Assembly (NCBI GenBank): GCA_965223255.1
Contig: CBDCWA010000003.1
Coordinates: 868,001 to 932,000, forward strand
DNA: 64,000 nucleotides
From: CBDCWA01 sp965223255
Lineage (GTDB): Bacteria > Pseudomonadota > Alphaproteobacteria > Rhizobiales > Hyphomicrobiaceae
Reading direction: 5' to 3'
In this document: piece after piece, positions 1-7,581 of the stretch
Layout of the letters: each line of letters opens with the position of its first letter
Numbering within the stretch: the stretch's first letter is position 1
Made by a program: the position numbers and the translations under genes
Notes under the pieces: model-generated
What the model saw: only the letters and a program-made list of their open reading frames with translations
What the model was told of the DNA's origin: nothing
Databases searched by the model: none

Positions 1-375
1 CTTCATGTAACGGGCATGTCCGCCATCTCCCTTTCCTGAACCGTAAGAGATCGAGCCTTCATCGCACAGTTGCGTCCAACCCGTTCTACAATGCCGACAA
101 ACACCACAACCATCATAATGGTGAACCATAACGCGATCGCCGATTTTTGCTTCCCGTTCTGAGACACCATCACCCACCTCGACCACGACGCCACACGGTT
201 CGTGCCCGGCGATAGATTGCGCCATCGCTGGTTTGCCGTGCCGGTAGGATCGCAAGTCCGTACCGCACATACCAGACGCCTTGATCTCAAGGATCGCATC
301 GCGCGGTCCCGGTATTGGATCGGGAAATTCCCGTAGTTCGATTTGCCGATTTCCAAGAAAAACGATGCCGATCAT
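1..375 (-). CDS. Zinc-dependent alcohol dehydrogenase (MDR family), N-terminal part, cut by the window edge
   Basis: Reading the minus strand from the ATG at 375 gives an open frame of 125 codons that runs off base 1. It starts MIGIVFLGNRQIELREFPDP and contains the GroES-like fold signatures of medium-chain dehydrogenases. These are a catalytic-zinc cysteine in MCGTD (about residue 37), GHEPCG (about 58-63), and the four structural-zinc cysteines in GCGVCRHCRTGWTQLC (about 95-110). The family oxidises alcohols or polyols with NAD(P); the substrate cannot be read from this fragment. The Rossmann half lies outside the window. The next gene to the right is divergent. The family assignment is secure and the exact enzyme is unknown. 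Confidence 0.85.
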   Translation of the reverse strand, partial: MIGIVFLGNRQIELREFPDPIPGPRDAILEIKASGMCGTDLRSYRHGKPAMAQSIAGHEPCGVVVEVGDGVSEREAKIGDRVMVHHYDGCGVCRHCRTGWTQLCDEGSISYGSGKGDGGHARYMK

Positions 376-725
376 ATAAAATTGCCTCTCCGCGGTTCAG
401 GGGTCGAATAATGCGTGCAACTGATATCGATGCACGACGTGATTGGCGCGTTGATTTGACTGCACAATAGTTTTCGAAAACCCCAAAACACAAGCTCTAT
501 CCCTATAATATTAGAGCAATGGTACCCGATCTGTGCCTCGCGATGCTATTCCGTCAGAACGGACTTTGCGCGCATCAAAACCAGCTCATCATTGCACGAT
601 GGCGACGCGATTATAATAAGAAACGCCGACGCCGCGATTTAGGGCAATGCCAGCCGGCACCCACGATGATCGTCTCATTGCACCAAAGACCACCAATGAA
701 CTAACATCCTATTTGGACCAAACAG
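376..725. other. Divergent intergenic region between the dehydrogenase and the FGE-like gene
   Basis: This stretch holds no convincing gene; the short frames in it have no recognisable content. It must carry the promoters of the two divergent genes. A hairpin-forming pair, GCTCTA at 494-499 and TAGAGC at 512-517, encloses an A+T-rich loop with a TATAAT-like hexamer at 504-509. This could be an operator or part of a short palindromic repeat, since similar GCTCTA/TAGAGC pairs occur near 25.1 and 26.9 kb. Confidence 0.4.
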
Positions 726-1643
726 ATGAATCAGGTCAGCGTTTTGCGACAGGAATCTGGCGAACGAAGTCATGGCGTACTGCTGCGTCGTGTCCTCATA
801 GGGGTTGGGACGACGGTTGGTCTCGCCTTGTTAGCTGCCGGAGGATGGTGGGGCTACCTAAAGATGCGTTGGCAGGCAAGCCTCGAAGATCCCTCAATAA
901 GGATCGCCAAGATTAGACGCCTATCACCTGAAGCGGGCAAAACGTTCAAAGAATGCGACACCTGCCCCGAAATGGTCATCATCCCTGCCGGGACATTTAC
1001 AATGGGCTCGCCCCACAGCGAAAAGGGTCGCCACACCGACGAGGGCCCGCAACGCAGGGTGACCATCACGCGACCCTTTGCCGTCAGCAAATACGAAATC
1101 ACTTTTGATGAGTGGGATGCCTGCGTGAAGGCCGGGGCTTGTAATGGTTATAAGCCAAGCGACAGTGGTTGGGGACGCAGCAAGCGCCCGGTTAGCAATG
1201 TCAGCTGGAACGACGCCCAGTCCTATGCCGCCTGGTTATCTGCGAAAACCGGGCAACAATACCGCCTCCTGACCGAGGCCGAATGGGAGTATGCCGCACG
1301 CGCGCAAACCACCACCGTTTATCATTGGGGCAACACCTTCCAACCCACCAAGACGAATAGCGCGCGCAAGACGTTGCCCGTTGGCCGTTACGAGCCTAAC
1401 AGGTTCGGGCTCTACGACATGCACGGCAATGTTTGGGAGTGGGTCGAAGACTGCTACCGCGGCAACTACAAAGGCGCACCCAAAGATGCCGCCGCGGTAA
1501 CCGCATCACCTTGCCCCGTTCGCCTGATGCGCGGCGGTGCCTGGCTCGCCAAACCACGCGGCCACCGTTCGGCCTACCGCGGCCGGGCCCGACCTTGGAG
1601 CCGTTACTTCACTTTCGGCATTCGCCTTGCGCGGACACTGTAA
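726..1643 (+). CDS. Membrane-anchored formylglycine-generating-enzyme-fold (SUMF1/FGE) protein lacking the catalytic cysteine pair
   Basis: The 305-residue protein has a hydrophobic segment at about 22-44, so it is probably anchored in the inner membrane with the rest outside. The C-terminal part (about 82-303) is an FGE-sulfatase domain: MVIIPAGTFTMGSP, then PVSNVSWNDAQSYAAWLS, RLLTEAEWEYAARA, HGNVWEWVEDC, RGGAW and a final FGIRLART. True formylglycine-generating enzymes carry two cysteines just after the RGGS motif. Here the segment reads RGGAWLAKPRGHRSAYRGR with no cysteine, so sulfatase activation is unlikely. FGE-fold proteins without these residues often act as binding or accessory modules. 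CDTC at about 77-80 may form a disulfide. No sulfatase gene is nearby. The role is unknown. Confidence 0.85.
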   Translation: MNQVSVLRQESGERSHGVLLRRVLIGVGTTVGLALLAAGGWWGYLKMRWQASLEDPSIRIAKIRRLSPEAGKTFKECDTCPEMVIIPAGTFTMGSPHSEKGRHTDEGPQRRVTITRPFAVSKYEITFDEWDACVKAGACNGYKPSDSGWGRSKRPVSNVSWNDAQSYAAWLSAKTGQQYRLLTEAEWEYAARAQTTTVYHWGNTFQPTKTNSARKTLPVGRYEPNRFGLYDMHGNVWEWVEDCYRGNYKGAPKDAAAVTASPCPVRLMRGGAWLAKPRGHRSAYRGRARPWSRYFTFGIRLARTL

Positions 1644-1700
1644 GCGTGATCTGCATTTCCGGGTCTATGTCCACCGCAATCCAAGCCCGGCACCGCAGCC

Positions 1701-2087
1701 TCAAACACCGGCAACCCATGCCAAAACGAAGGGCAGGGCAAGAGCGAGAGCAACAACGACCAGCCAGATCGCGCAAAACTTGTAGACGGTCATCTGCATC
1801 TGTTTGGCGTCGTCCCCATAGGCCCCCGACATGATGCCCTTGTGAAGTTCTCCGGCCCCTCGAAACAGACCGACCGGATTGGTGTATTTCCTGATGGGGT
1901 CGGGCCTGTATTTTGCAGAGTTTTGGTCCTTCATCAGTGCGCGCCCGCCCTTGGTCCGACCGATGTTCGTGTGATACCAGATCGAAAGGCCCACCAACGG
2001 CAACACGATCAGTCCGACAACGAAAATAACGCCATACGCCTCCCTGACGGTCTCTGATGTCACCAGCCACTGCGCGAAGTCTTGCAT
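1701..2087 (-). CDS. Small two-TM membrane protein, uncharacterised
   Basis: The 128-residue product has two strongly hydrophobic segments (about 18-38 and 103-127) flanking a polar, basic loop with an NIGRTKGGRALMKDQ stretch. It is convergent with the FGE-like gene and divergent from coq7. A purine-rich GGGTCGGG sits just upstream of the ATG at 2087. A longer overlapping frame on the same strand reads as arginine-rich nonsense, so this hydrophobic frame is the better candidate. I do not recognise the family; a small inner-membrane protein is all that can be said. Confidence 0.6.
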   Translation of the reverse strand: MQDFAQWLVTSETVREAYGVIFVVGLIVLPLVGLSIWYHTNIGRTKGGRALMKDQNSAKYRPDPIRKYTNPVGLFRGAGELHKGIMSGAYGDDAKQMQMTVYKFCAIWLVVVALALALPFVLAWVAGV

Positions 2088-2354
2088 GATCCCGACCCAC
2101 CATGATTACCCTCGAGGAGGAATAAGACTGTCGGACGCAACCATTTGGGTCAAGGCACTGAAAAGTCCTGGACTGTCGTCAGGGGCGTGAACGATATTCG
2201 GCCGATCTACAAGTCGAAAGGCGTGCCGTGCACGATGCGGTTGGCTTCGCTCGCTGCTGCATCCGTTGATCTTACGACAACAAACGTGGCCGACACGTCC
2301 CGCGGCCGCAAGGTGGCCGGCCATGACTCCTTTGGCAAGCAGAATAAGGATGAC

Positions 2355-2927
2355 ATGACTCAAAATCCACGCCAAACCATTGCACGCATTCTCAAAGTCA
2401 ACCACGCCGGGGAATACGGAGCGATCAGGATTTACCGTGCGCAGCTGTGGTTTGCGCAGCGCTTCTATCCCGATCTGATACCCTTTCTCCAAGAAATGCT
2501 AGGGCATGAAATTCAACACTGCTCAACGTTCCAACATGCCATGACGGAACGTTCGGCCCGCCCATGTCGGATTATGTCCTTATGGGGCCAAGGCGGATTC
2601 ATCTTGGGTGCCTGCACCGCAATGATGGGTCGACACGGCATCTGGATTTGTACCGAAGCAGTTGAGAGCACTGTCCACAGCCACCTGCAGGATCAACTTC
2701 ATTACCTACGTGAACGGGACCCCGACTTGCATAACATAATCAGCAAAATTCAACGTGAAGAACTGAGACACCTCACTCGCGCGCAGCACCACATCACAAC
2801 CAGACACCTTTGGACGCGTTTGCTCACCAGATTCGTGACCATGGCAACCGAGACAGTAATTTGGTTGTCAACATGGGGTGACTCCCGTCGAATGAAGCGG
2901 GAGCTGGCGAACGCTAGACGCGCGTAG
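2355..2927 (+). CDS. coq7: Demethoxyubiquinone hydroxylase, Coq7 family
   Basis: Coq7 hydroxylates demethoxyubiquinone in the penultimate step of aerobic ubiquinone synthesis, using a carboxylate-bridged di-iron centre. From the ATG at 2355 (preceded by AAGGA) the protein is 190 residues, the size of the short alphaproteobacterial form. The metal ligands are visible: E20 in VNHAGEYGAI, E52 and H55 in HEIQH, E104 in EAVES, and E136 and H139 in REELRH. The frame is open back to 2145, but the extra 70 residues resemble nothing and the start with an RBS fits the family. It stands alone, with no other ubiquinone genes beside it. Confidence 0.9.
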   Translation: MTQNPRQTIARILKVNHAGEYGAIRIYRAQLWFAQRFYPDLIPFLQEMLGHEIQHCSTFQHAMTERSARPCRIMSLWGQGGFILGACTAMMGRHGIWICTEAVESTVHSHLQDQLHYLRERDPDLHNIISKIQREELRHLTRAQHHITTRHLWTRLLTRFVTMATETVIWLSTWGDSRRMKRELANARRA

Positions 2928-3246
2928 GCGCCACGAGTGTGCACCTGCATTGCTCACTCCGCGCAATCCAACTTAGACTAAAAACCAAAAGCTCCACCTT
3001 AGACTGAGAGCCAAAAGTTCTACGTGGCCAGCAGCGTTTCTGCGTCCGACATATCATTCGCATAACATATATTATGGAAAATAACTGATTATACAGATTA
3101 TTAATCAATTATTTATGTCCCGGACATGCAACCCAGGTTGGCATCGATCAGCCACCCTCTCACTCCACAACGCGGCAGCAGGCACTCGCGTCTCGAGCCG
3201 CCATGGTAAAAGCCAGCCGGCACACCCTCAGCCGACCACCTCTTCC
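2928..3246. other. Intergenic region between convergent coq7 and pepA, with a short repeat and an A+T-rich stretch
   Basis: No gene is visible. The stretch holds two imperfect copies of a 25-base unit (listed separately) and a clearly A+T-rich block at about 3055-3118. On the minus strand, downstream of pepA, a GCC-ggct-GGC hairpin followed by TTTT (about 3207-3222) is a weak candidate terminator. In many relatives holC follows pepA; it is not here. Confidence 0.4.
2972..3022. repeat. Imperfect tandem duplication, unit about 25-26 bases, two copies
   Basis: Both copies begin CTTAGACT and share CCAAAAG (2972-2996 and 2998-3022); about 20 of 25 positions agree. The pair lies between coq7 and pepA, outside any supported gene. 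It may be a small local duplication or a pair of protein-binding sites. Confidence 0.5.
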
Positions 3247-4785
3247 CTACTTCTCATGTACCTGGCCAACATAGTGGTTAAGCAACTGCACGCCCCAGCC
3301 GGAGGCCCATCCCCTATTGGTCTCGTTCTTGCCGGACGAAAACGCGACGCCCGCGATATCCAGATGCGCCCACGGCGTATCCTTGACGAAACGTTGCAGA
3401 AATTGCGCTGCCGTAATCGCGCCGGCAAGCCGGCCGCCAATATTCTTCATGTCGGCGTTAGGCGAATTCATCAGCTTGTCGTAAGCAGGATCGAGCGGCA
3501 TCCGCCACAAGCGCTCTCCGGTCTCTTGCCCGGACTTCATGAGATCGTTGGCCACACGATCATCATTGGCGAACAAACCCGCATACTCGCGGCCGAGCGC
3601 CATCATAATCGCCCCCGTGAGCGTCGCCAGATTGATCATCACTTTCGGATTGAACGTGTCTTGCGCATAGGTCAGACAATCGGCCAACACCAAACGCCCC
3701 TCGGCATCCGTGTTGAGCACTTCCACTGTCTGCTTTGAACGCGATGTCACGATATCACCAGGCCGCTGTGCCATCGCCGACGGCATGTTCTCAACAAGTC
3801 CGATGATACCGATCGCGTTGACCTTCGCCTGGCGCAGCGCCAGCGCCTGCATCACACCGACGACAGCAGCAGCACCACCCATGTCGCCTTTCATCTCCTC
3901 CATGCCGCCGGAGGGCTTGATCGATATGCCACCAGTATCGAACGTCACACCCTTGCCGAGAAAACAAATCGGCTTGGTGCGTTTCGACTTCGCCCCATAC
4001 CAACGCATAACCACCACGCGCGCTGGGCGCACACTCCCTTGCGCGACACCCAACAGTGCGTTCATGTTGAGCTCTTGCAGCGCAGCATCATCCAGCACTT
4101 CGACCTCGAGCCCATCGATGTCGAGCGCCGCGACGCGGTCCGCGAATTCAACGGGGCCAAGTATATTGGCGGGTTCATTGATCAAATCACGCGCCGTAAT
4201 CGCCCCCTGACCAACCGCTTGGCGCGCAACAAAAGCGGCCCGCGCAGCCTTAGGATCCGGCGTCGCAATCACCAGGCGTTTGAGCTTGGTGTCAGACTTG
4301 GGCTCGCCATTCTCAGCCTCATCGCCCTCCTCTGCCCCATTGCCCTTCTTTTTCGTCTTGTACTTGTCGAACGTATAGGCACGCAGGATTGCGCCGAGCG
4401 CCAGATCTGCGGCCGCCTCATCAGCCTCGTATTTCCCAAAATCCTGAACCTCGGCGACAAGCAAAGCTTCGGCCGCCTTCCGCCCTTGCACGCTACCGGC
4501 AACAAAGCCGCCGAGCGCCACCCAGTCTTTCGCGCCCAGCTTCTCCGACTTCCCAACGCCAACGATCATCAGCCGCTTGGCATCGATCTTGGGCGGCACC
4601 AGAAGTTCAATCAGTGACTTCGATTTGCCCTTGAAATCGCTGGCCTGCGCAGCCTCCGTAAGCGCTCCACCAGCAGCTCTGTCGAGCTTTTGCCCAACGC
4701 TGGCCAGCGCAAAATCATCCCCCGCCAGCACCACCGTTACCGGTGACAAGGCTGCTCCAAGCCCGACAAATTCGATTTCCAACAT
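3247..4785 (-). CDS. pepA: Leucyl aminopeptidase PepA (M17 family)
   Basis: PepA is a cytosolic, hexameric, two-metal aminopeptidase that removes N-terminal residues from peptides. The 512-residue protein has the N-terminal macro-like domain and the catalytic domain. Metal and catalytic motifs are GKGVTFDTGGISIKPSGGM (about 277-295) and the family signature NTDAEGRL (about 358-365). A lysine- then glutamate-rich linker at about 143-168 between the two domains is longer and more charged than usual. The gene is divergent from lptF, the arrangement found in many proteobacteria. Confidence 0.97.
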   Translation of the reverse strand: MLEIEFVGLGAALSPVTVVLAGDDFALASVGQKLDRAAGGALTEAAQASDFKGKSKSLIELLVPPKIDAKRLMIVGVGKSEKLGAKDWVALGGFVAGSVQGRKAAEALLVAEVQDFGKYEADEAAADLALGAILRAYTFDKYKTKKKGNGAEEGDEAENGEPKSDTKLKRLVIATPDPKAARAAFVARQAVGQGAITARDLINEPANILGPVEFADRVAALDIDGLEVEVLDDAALQELNMNALLGVAQGSVRPARVVVMRWYGAKSKRTKPICFLGKGVTFDTGGISIKPSGGMEEMKGDMGGAAAVVGVMQALALRQAKVNAIGIIGLVENMPSAMAQRPGDIVTSRSKQTVEVLNTDAEGRLVLADCLTYAQDTFNPKVMINLATLTGAIMMALGREYAGLFANDDRVANDLMKSGQETGERLWRMPLDPAYDKLMNSPNADMKNIGGRLAGAITAAQFLQRFVKDTPWAHLDIAGVAFSSGKNETNRGWASGWGVQLLNHYVGQVHEK

Positions 4786-5271
4786 CTACCTACTTTTCCT
4801 GCACTCTAGTGTCCTGAACCAGCGGGACACTAGCAAAATTACGTTTCTCGTGAGGTTTCCGGATCAGAGGTTCGTTTCAGAGCCAGCCCCATCCGGCGCA
4901 CGAACCTTTGATCCACTTCACGAGCACGGCAAAACCCGTGCCAATTGGCCCCCAAATCAGCCCTCTATAAGCCACACCATATCGAAGCCGAAAGACGCGC
5001 GCATTACTCGTGGTTTTCCACGTGGATTCGCCGAATTTCCGCCATTCTGGCATGTCACCCCACGTTGCCTGCGGGTTGTATCTGGTTCTGACCACATTTA
5101 GACCACCATGACAAGTCAGAGTGTCATCGGAAAACAACCACGAATCAGTGCGTTAAATGGTTTTGACAGATCGCTGCCAGCACCGGATCACGTGCTGCCG
5201 GCATCAACCGCAAGCCAGCGCTGCAGGACGGGCGAACGGCGATCTAACGCCAGGGGGATCAGGTCTCGCTG
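4786..5271. other. Divergent intergenic region between pepA and lptF
   Basis: This 486-base gap should hold the promoters for pepA (minus) and the lptF operon (plus). A perfect 9-bp inverted repeat lies near the pepA end. An 86-codon minus-strand frame (4877-5137) crosses the middle, but I see no family in it and do not call it. No convincing -35/-10 pair is apparent to me. Confidence 0.4.
4806..4833. repeat. Perfect 9-bp inverted repeat with 10-base loop
   Basis: CTAGTGTCC at 4806-4814 pairs with GGACACTAG at 4825-4833. It lies in the 5' leader side of pepA, where a terminator is not expected, and no T-run follows on either strand. It could be an operator or the relic of a mobile-element end. 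Confidence 0.5.
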
Positions 5272-6489
5272 ATGGCGATGTTTGGGCGCTACATCTTCGG
5301 TCAAGCAACGGCCGCCCTGTTGCTCATCCTGGGCTCGCTTGGCGGAGTCGTCTGGATCGCGCTCGCGCTAAAGCAACTTAAGGTCGTCACCACCCAGGGC
5401 CAGGACAGCTGGACCATGTTGAAGATGACGACACTGGCGCTTCCCAACCTGCTGGTCATTATTGCCCCGATCGCCCTGCTGATTGCCGTCATTCATATTC
5501 TAAACCGCCTCAACAGTGACAGCGAGTTGATCGTATTCACCGCTTCCGGTTCCAGCCCGTGGCGGGTCGCCCGCCCGCTCCTCGTGTTAGCCCTTGTCGT
5601 TGCTGTTGCCCTGACGCTCGTCAATCATGTCGTAACGCCCTGGAGCTCCAAGCTTCTGCGCCAATATGTGATCAAAGTGCGTACTGATCTGATGGCGCAG
5701 GTCCTGCGTCCTGGCCGCTTTTCAACTCCCACCGCCGGTCTGATCATTCACATCGCTGACCGCGACACAAATGGGGTGCTCACGGACGTCATGATGCACG
5801 ACGGGCGCAACCCCAAAAATACGACAACCTATTTGGCAAAGCGCGGCACCATCCAAAAACGTGGAAAATCAACGTTTTTGATCCTCAAGGAGGGCCATAT
5901 CATCACCCGCTCCGGCAAGGATGGCCCTGCCGACGTCGTCAAAATCTCAACCTATGCCTTCGATCTGGCCAACTTTCATCGGCCCGGAGCCGTAACCACT
6001 GAAAAACCACGTGAACTATACCTCCACGAATTGCTGCAACGCGATTTAATAGGCAAAAAAGCCAAGAACAAAGCCGATAAACGAAAGGCTGGCCTCTATC
6101 GGGCTGAACTGCATCAGCGTTTCTCAAATCCACTCTATCCATTTGCCTTCGTCTTGCTCGCGGTCGCGTTCGTCGGCCAGGCGCAATCCACACGGCAAAA
6201 CAAGACGGAGGCCACCATCGCAGCCTTCGCCGTCGCCATCGGACTGCGTCTTGTCGGCATGGGCGCAAAAAACACCGTAGTCATCAATGCAAGTGCAGCA
6301 CCCCTGCTCTACGCGGTGCCGATCTTCGGCATTCTCTTGGGTATTTATTTGATCCACCGGCGCGCCCGGCCACTGCACCGTTCGCGGCTGTCGCGCATCA
6401 TGACAGCTGTTGCGGACGGGCTAGCGCGATTGCGACCACCCTCCCGGCGGGCCAAGTACGTCGAAAGCGGAACTGGATCAGCCCCATGA
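5272..6489 (+). CDS. lptF: LPS export ABC transporter permease LptF
   Basis: LptF pairs with LptG and the LptB ATPase to extract lipopolysaccharide from the inner membrane and push it onto the periplasmic bridge. The 405-residue protein has the YjgP/YjgQ layout: a first TM at about 8-28, two more within about 55-125, a periplasmic beta-jellyroll region (about 135-265), and a C-terminal TM bundle (about 290-365). The last four bases overlap lptG (ATGA), so the two subunits are probably translationally coupled. It opens the block lptF-lptG-lptD-surA-pdxA-rsmA. Confidence 0.95.
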   Translation: MAMFGRYIFGQATAALLLILGSLGGVVWIALALKQLKVVTTQGQDSWTMLKMTTLALPNLLVIIAPIALLIAVIHILNRLNSDSELIVFTASGSSPWRVARPLLVLALVVAVALTLVNHVVTPWSSKLLRQYVIKVRTDLMAQVLRPGRFSTPTAGLIIHIADRDTNGVLTDVMMHDGRNPKNTTTYLAKRGTIQKRGKSTFLILKEGHIITRSGKDGPADVVKISTYAFDLANFHRPGAVTTEKPRELYLHELLQRDLIGKKAKNKADKRKAGLYRAELHQRFSNPLYPFAFVLLAVAFVGQAQSTRQNKTEATIAAFAVAIGLRLVGMGAKNTVVINASAAPLLYAVPIFGILLGIYLIHRRARPLHRSRLSRIMTAVADGLARLRPPSRRAKYVESGTGSAP

Positions 6490-7580
6490 TGACCAAAGCA
6501 ACCCTCCGCCGCTATCTCGCTGTCCGCTATCTGTTCACATTCGTGGCGGTGTTCGCTCTGTGTTCTCTGCTGATTTTCATGATCGATTTCATGGAAATGT
6601 TACGCCAATCCGGCAAGTTCGGACGAGTTGAATTTCCCACACTTATCATGCTGACCCTGTTGCGCCTGCCCGCTTATACCGAACTGCTGTTGGCATTTGC
6701 CGTCCTGGTCGGCGCCATCACCACTCTGCTCTTCCTCAACCGTTCAAGTGAAATCGCCGTCATGCGGGCGGCCGGAATGTCTGCCTGGCAGTTCCTGCTG
6801 CCGGGCATCGTTATTGCCTTCCTTTTGGGCGTATTGTCGATCACTGTTTACAATCCGCTCGCCGCCGCCTCTCGCGCCCAAGCCGATGAAATGTTTGCCA
6901 AAGTTTTTGGTCGCCACTCAAGTTTCTTGCTGAGCCAGGGGGCCTTCAATTGGCTGCGCCAAAAGGGTCCTGAGGGCCCAAGCCTGATGGGCGCGGCCGC
7001 CGTGTCAAAAAAAGGCCTTGTCCTGACCCGCGTGGTGGCCCTTCAGTTTGACCCAAAAGGCAACTTTGTCGCCCGCATCGATGCCAAGTCGGCGCGCCTC
7101 GGCAAGGGGGTCTGGACCCTTAACGATGCCTGGATCTCTAAGTACGGTGGCCGCCCTGTCCGCCACCGCGTTTACCATCTCAAGACACACCTCACGGCCG
7201 AGCATGCCCAGGACGCTTTGGCCAAAGCCCAGGCCCTGTCATTTTGGGAACTTCCAAAGGTCATACAAGGCATTGAAAGGTCAGGATTATCGAGCAATGT
7301 TTTCCAGGTTCAATATCAACTCTTATGGGCCCGCCCAATTCTCCTTATTGCGATGGTCCTTTTAGGGGCAACTGTGTCGTTACGGTCATTCCGATCAGGC
7401 GGCATACAGTCTATGATTATAGCTGGAATGATTGGGGGGTTCGGGTTCCTTCTGTTCGCGGAAGTCTCCAGGCAATTGGGTGTCGCCGGATTGGTGTCGC
7501 CCCTCGTGTCTGTATGGGTTCCGATAGCGGTATCGATCTTCGTAACCACAACGGTGCTATTGCACCAGGAGGACGGCTGA
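6486..7580 (+). CDS. lptG: LPS export ABC transporter permease LptG
   Basis: This is the partner permease of LptF in the LptB2FG extractor. The 364-residue protein has the same six-TM plus periplasmic beta-jellyroll plan: TMs at about 15-35, 58-80 and 100-120, a periplasmic domain at about 130-260, and three terminal TMs including LLIAMVLLGATVSLR and VSPLVSVWVPIAVSIFV. The start overlaps the lptF stop by four bases. An AGGAGG near its 3' end (7567-7572) serves the following lptD. Confidence 0.95.
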   Translation: MMTKATLRRYLAVRYLFTFVAVFALCSLLIFMIDFMEMLRQSGKFGRVEFPTLIMLTLLRLPAYTELLLAFAVLVGAITTLLFLNRSSEIAVMRAAGMSAWQFLLPGIVIAFLLGVLSITVYNPLAAASRAQADEMFAKVFGRHSSFLLSQGAFNWLRQKGPEGPSLMGAAAVSKKGLVLTRVVALQFDPKGNFVARIDAKSARLGKGVWTLNDAWISKYGGRPVRHRVYHLKTHLTAEHAQDALAKAQALSFWELPKVIQGIERSGLSSNVFQVQYQLLWARPILLIAMVLLGATVSLRSFRSGGIQSMIIAGMIGGFGFLLFAEVSRQLGVAGLVSPLVSVWVPIAVSIFVTTTVLLHQEDG

Positions 7581-7581
7581 A

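Noticed and set aside
1609..2103. 164-codon minus-strand frame overlapping the small two-TM gene
   Set aside because: It is Arg-rich with no hydrophobic or domain pattern, and the overlapping 128-codon frame has two clean TM segments.
2145..2354. 70-residue N-terminal extension of Coq7
   Set aside because: It has no similarity to the family; an RBS and ATG at 2355 give the expected length.
3115..3738. 207-codon plus-strand frame and others opposite pepA
   Set aside because: They are antisense shadows of a complete PepA gene with all motifs.
4877..5137. 86-codon minus-strand frame between pepA and lptF
   Set aside because: There is no recognisable domain, no clear RBS and it fills a promoter region; kept only as a note.
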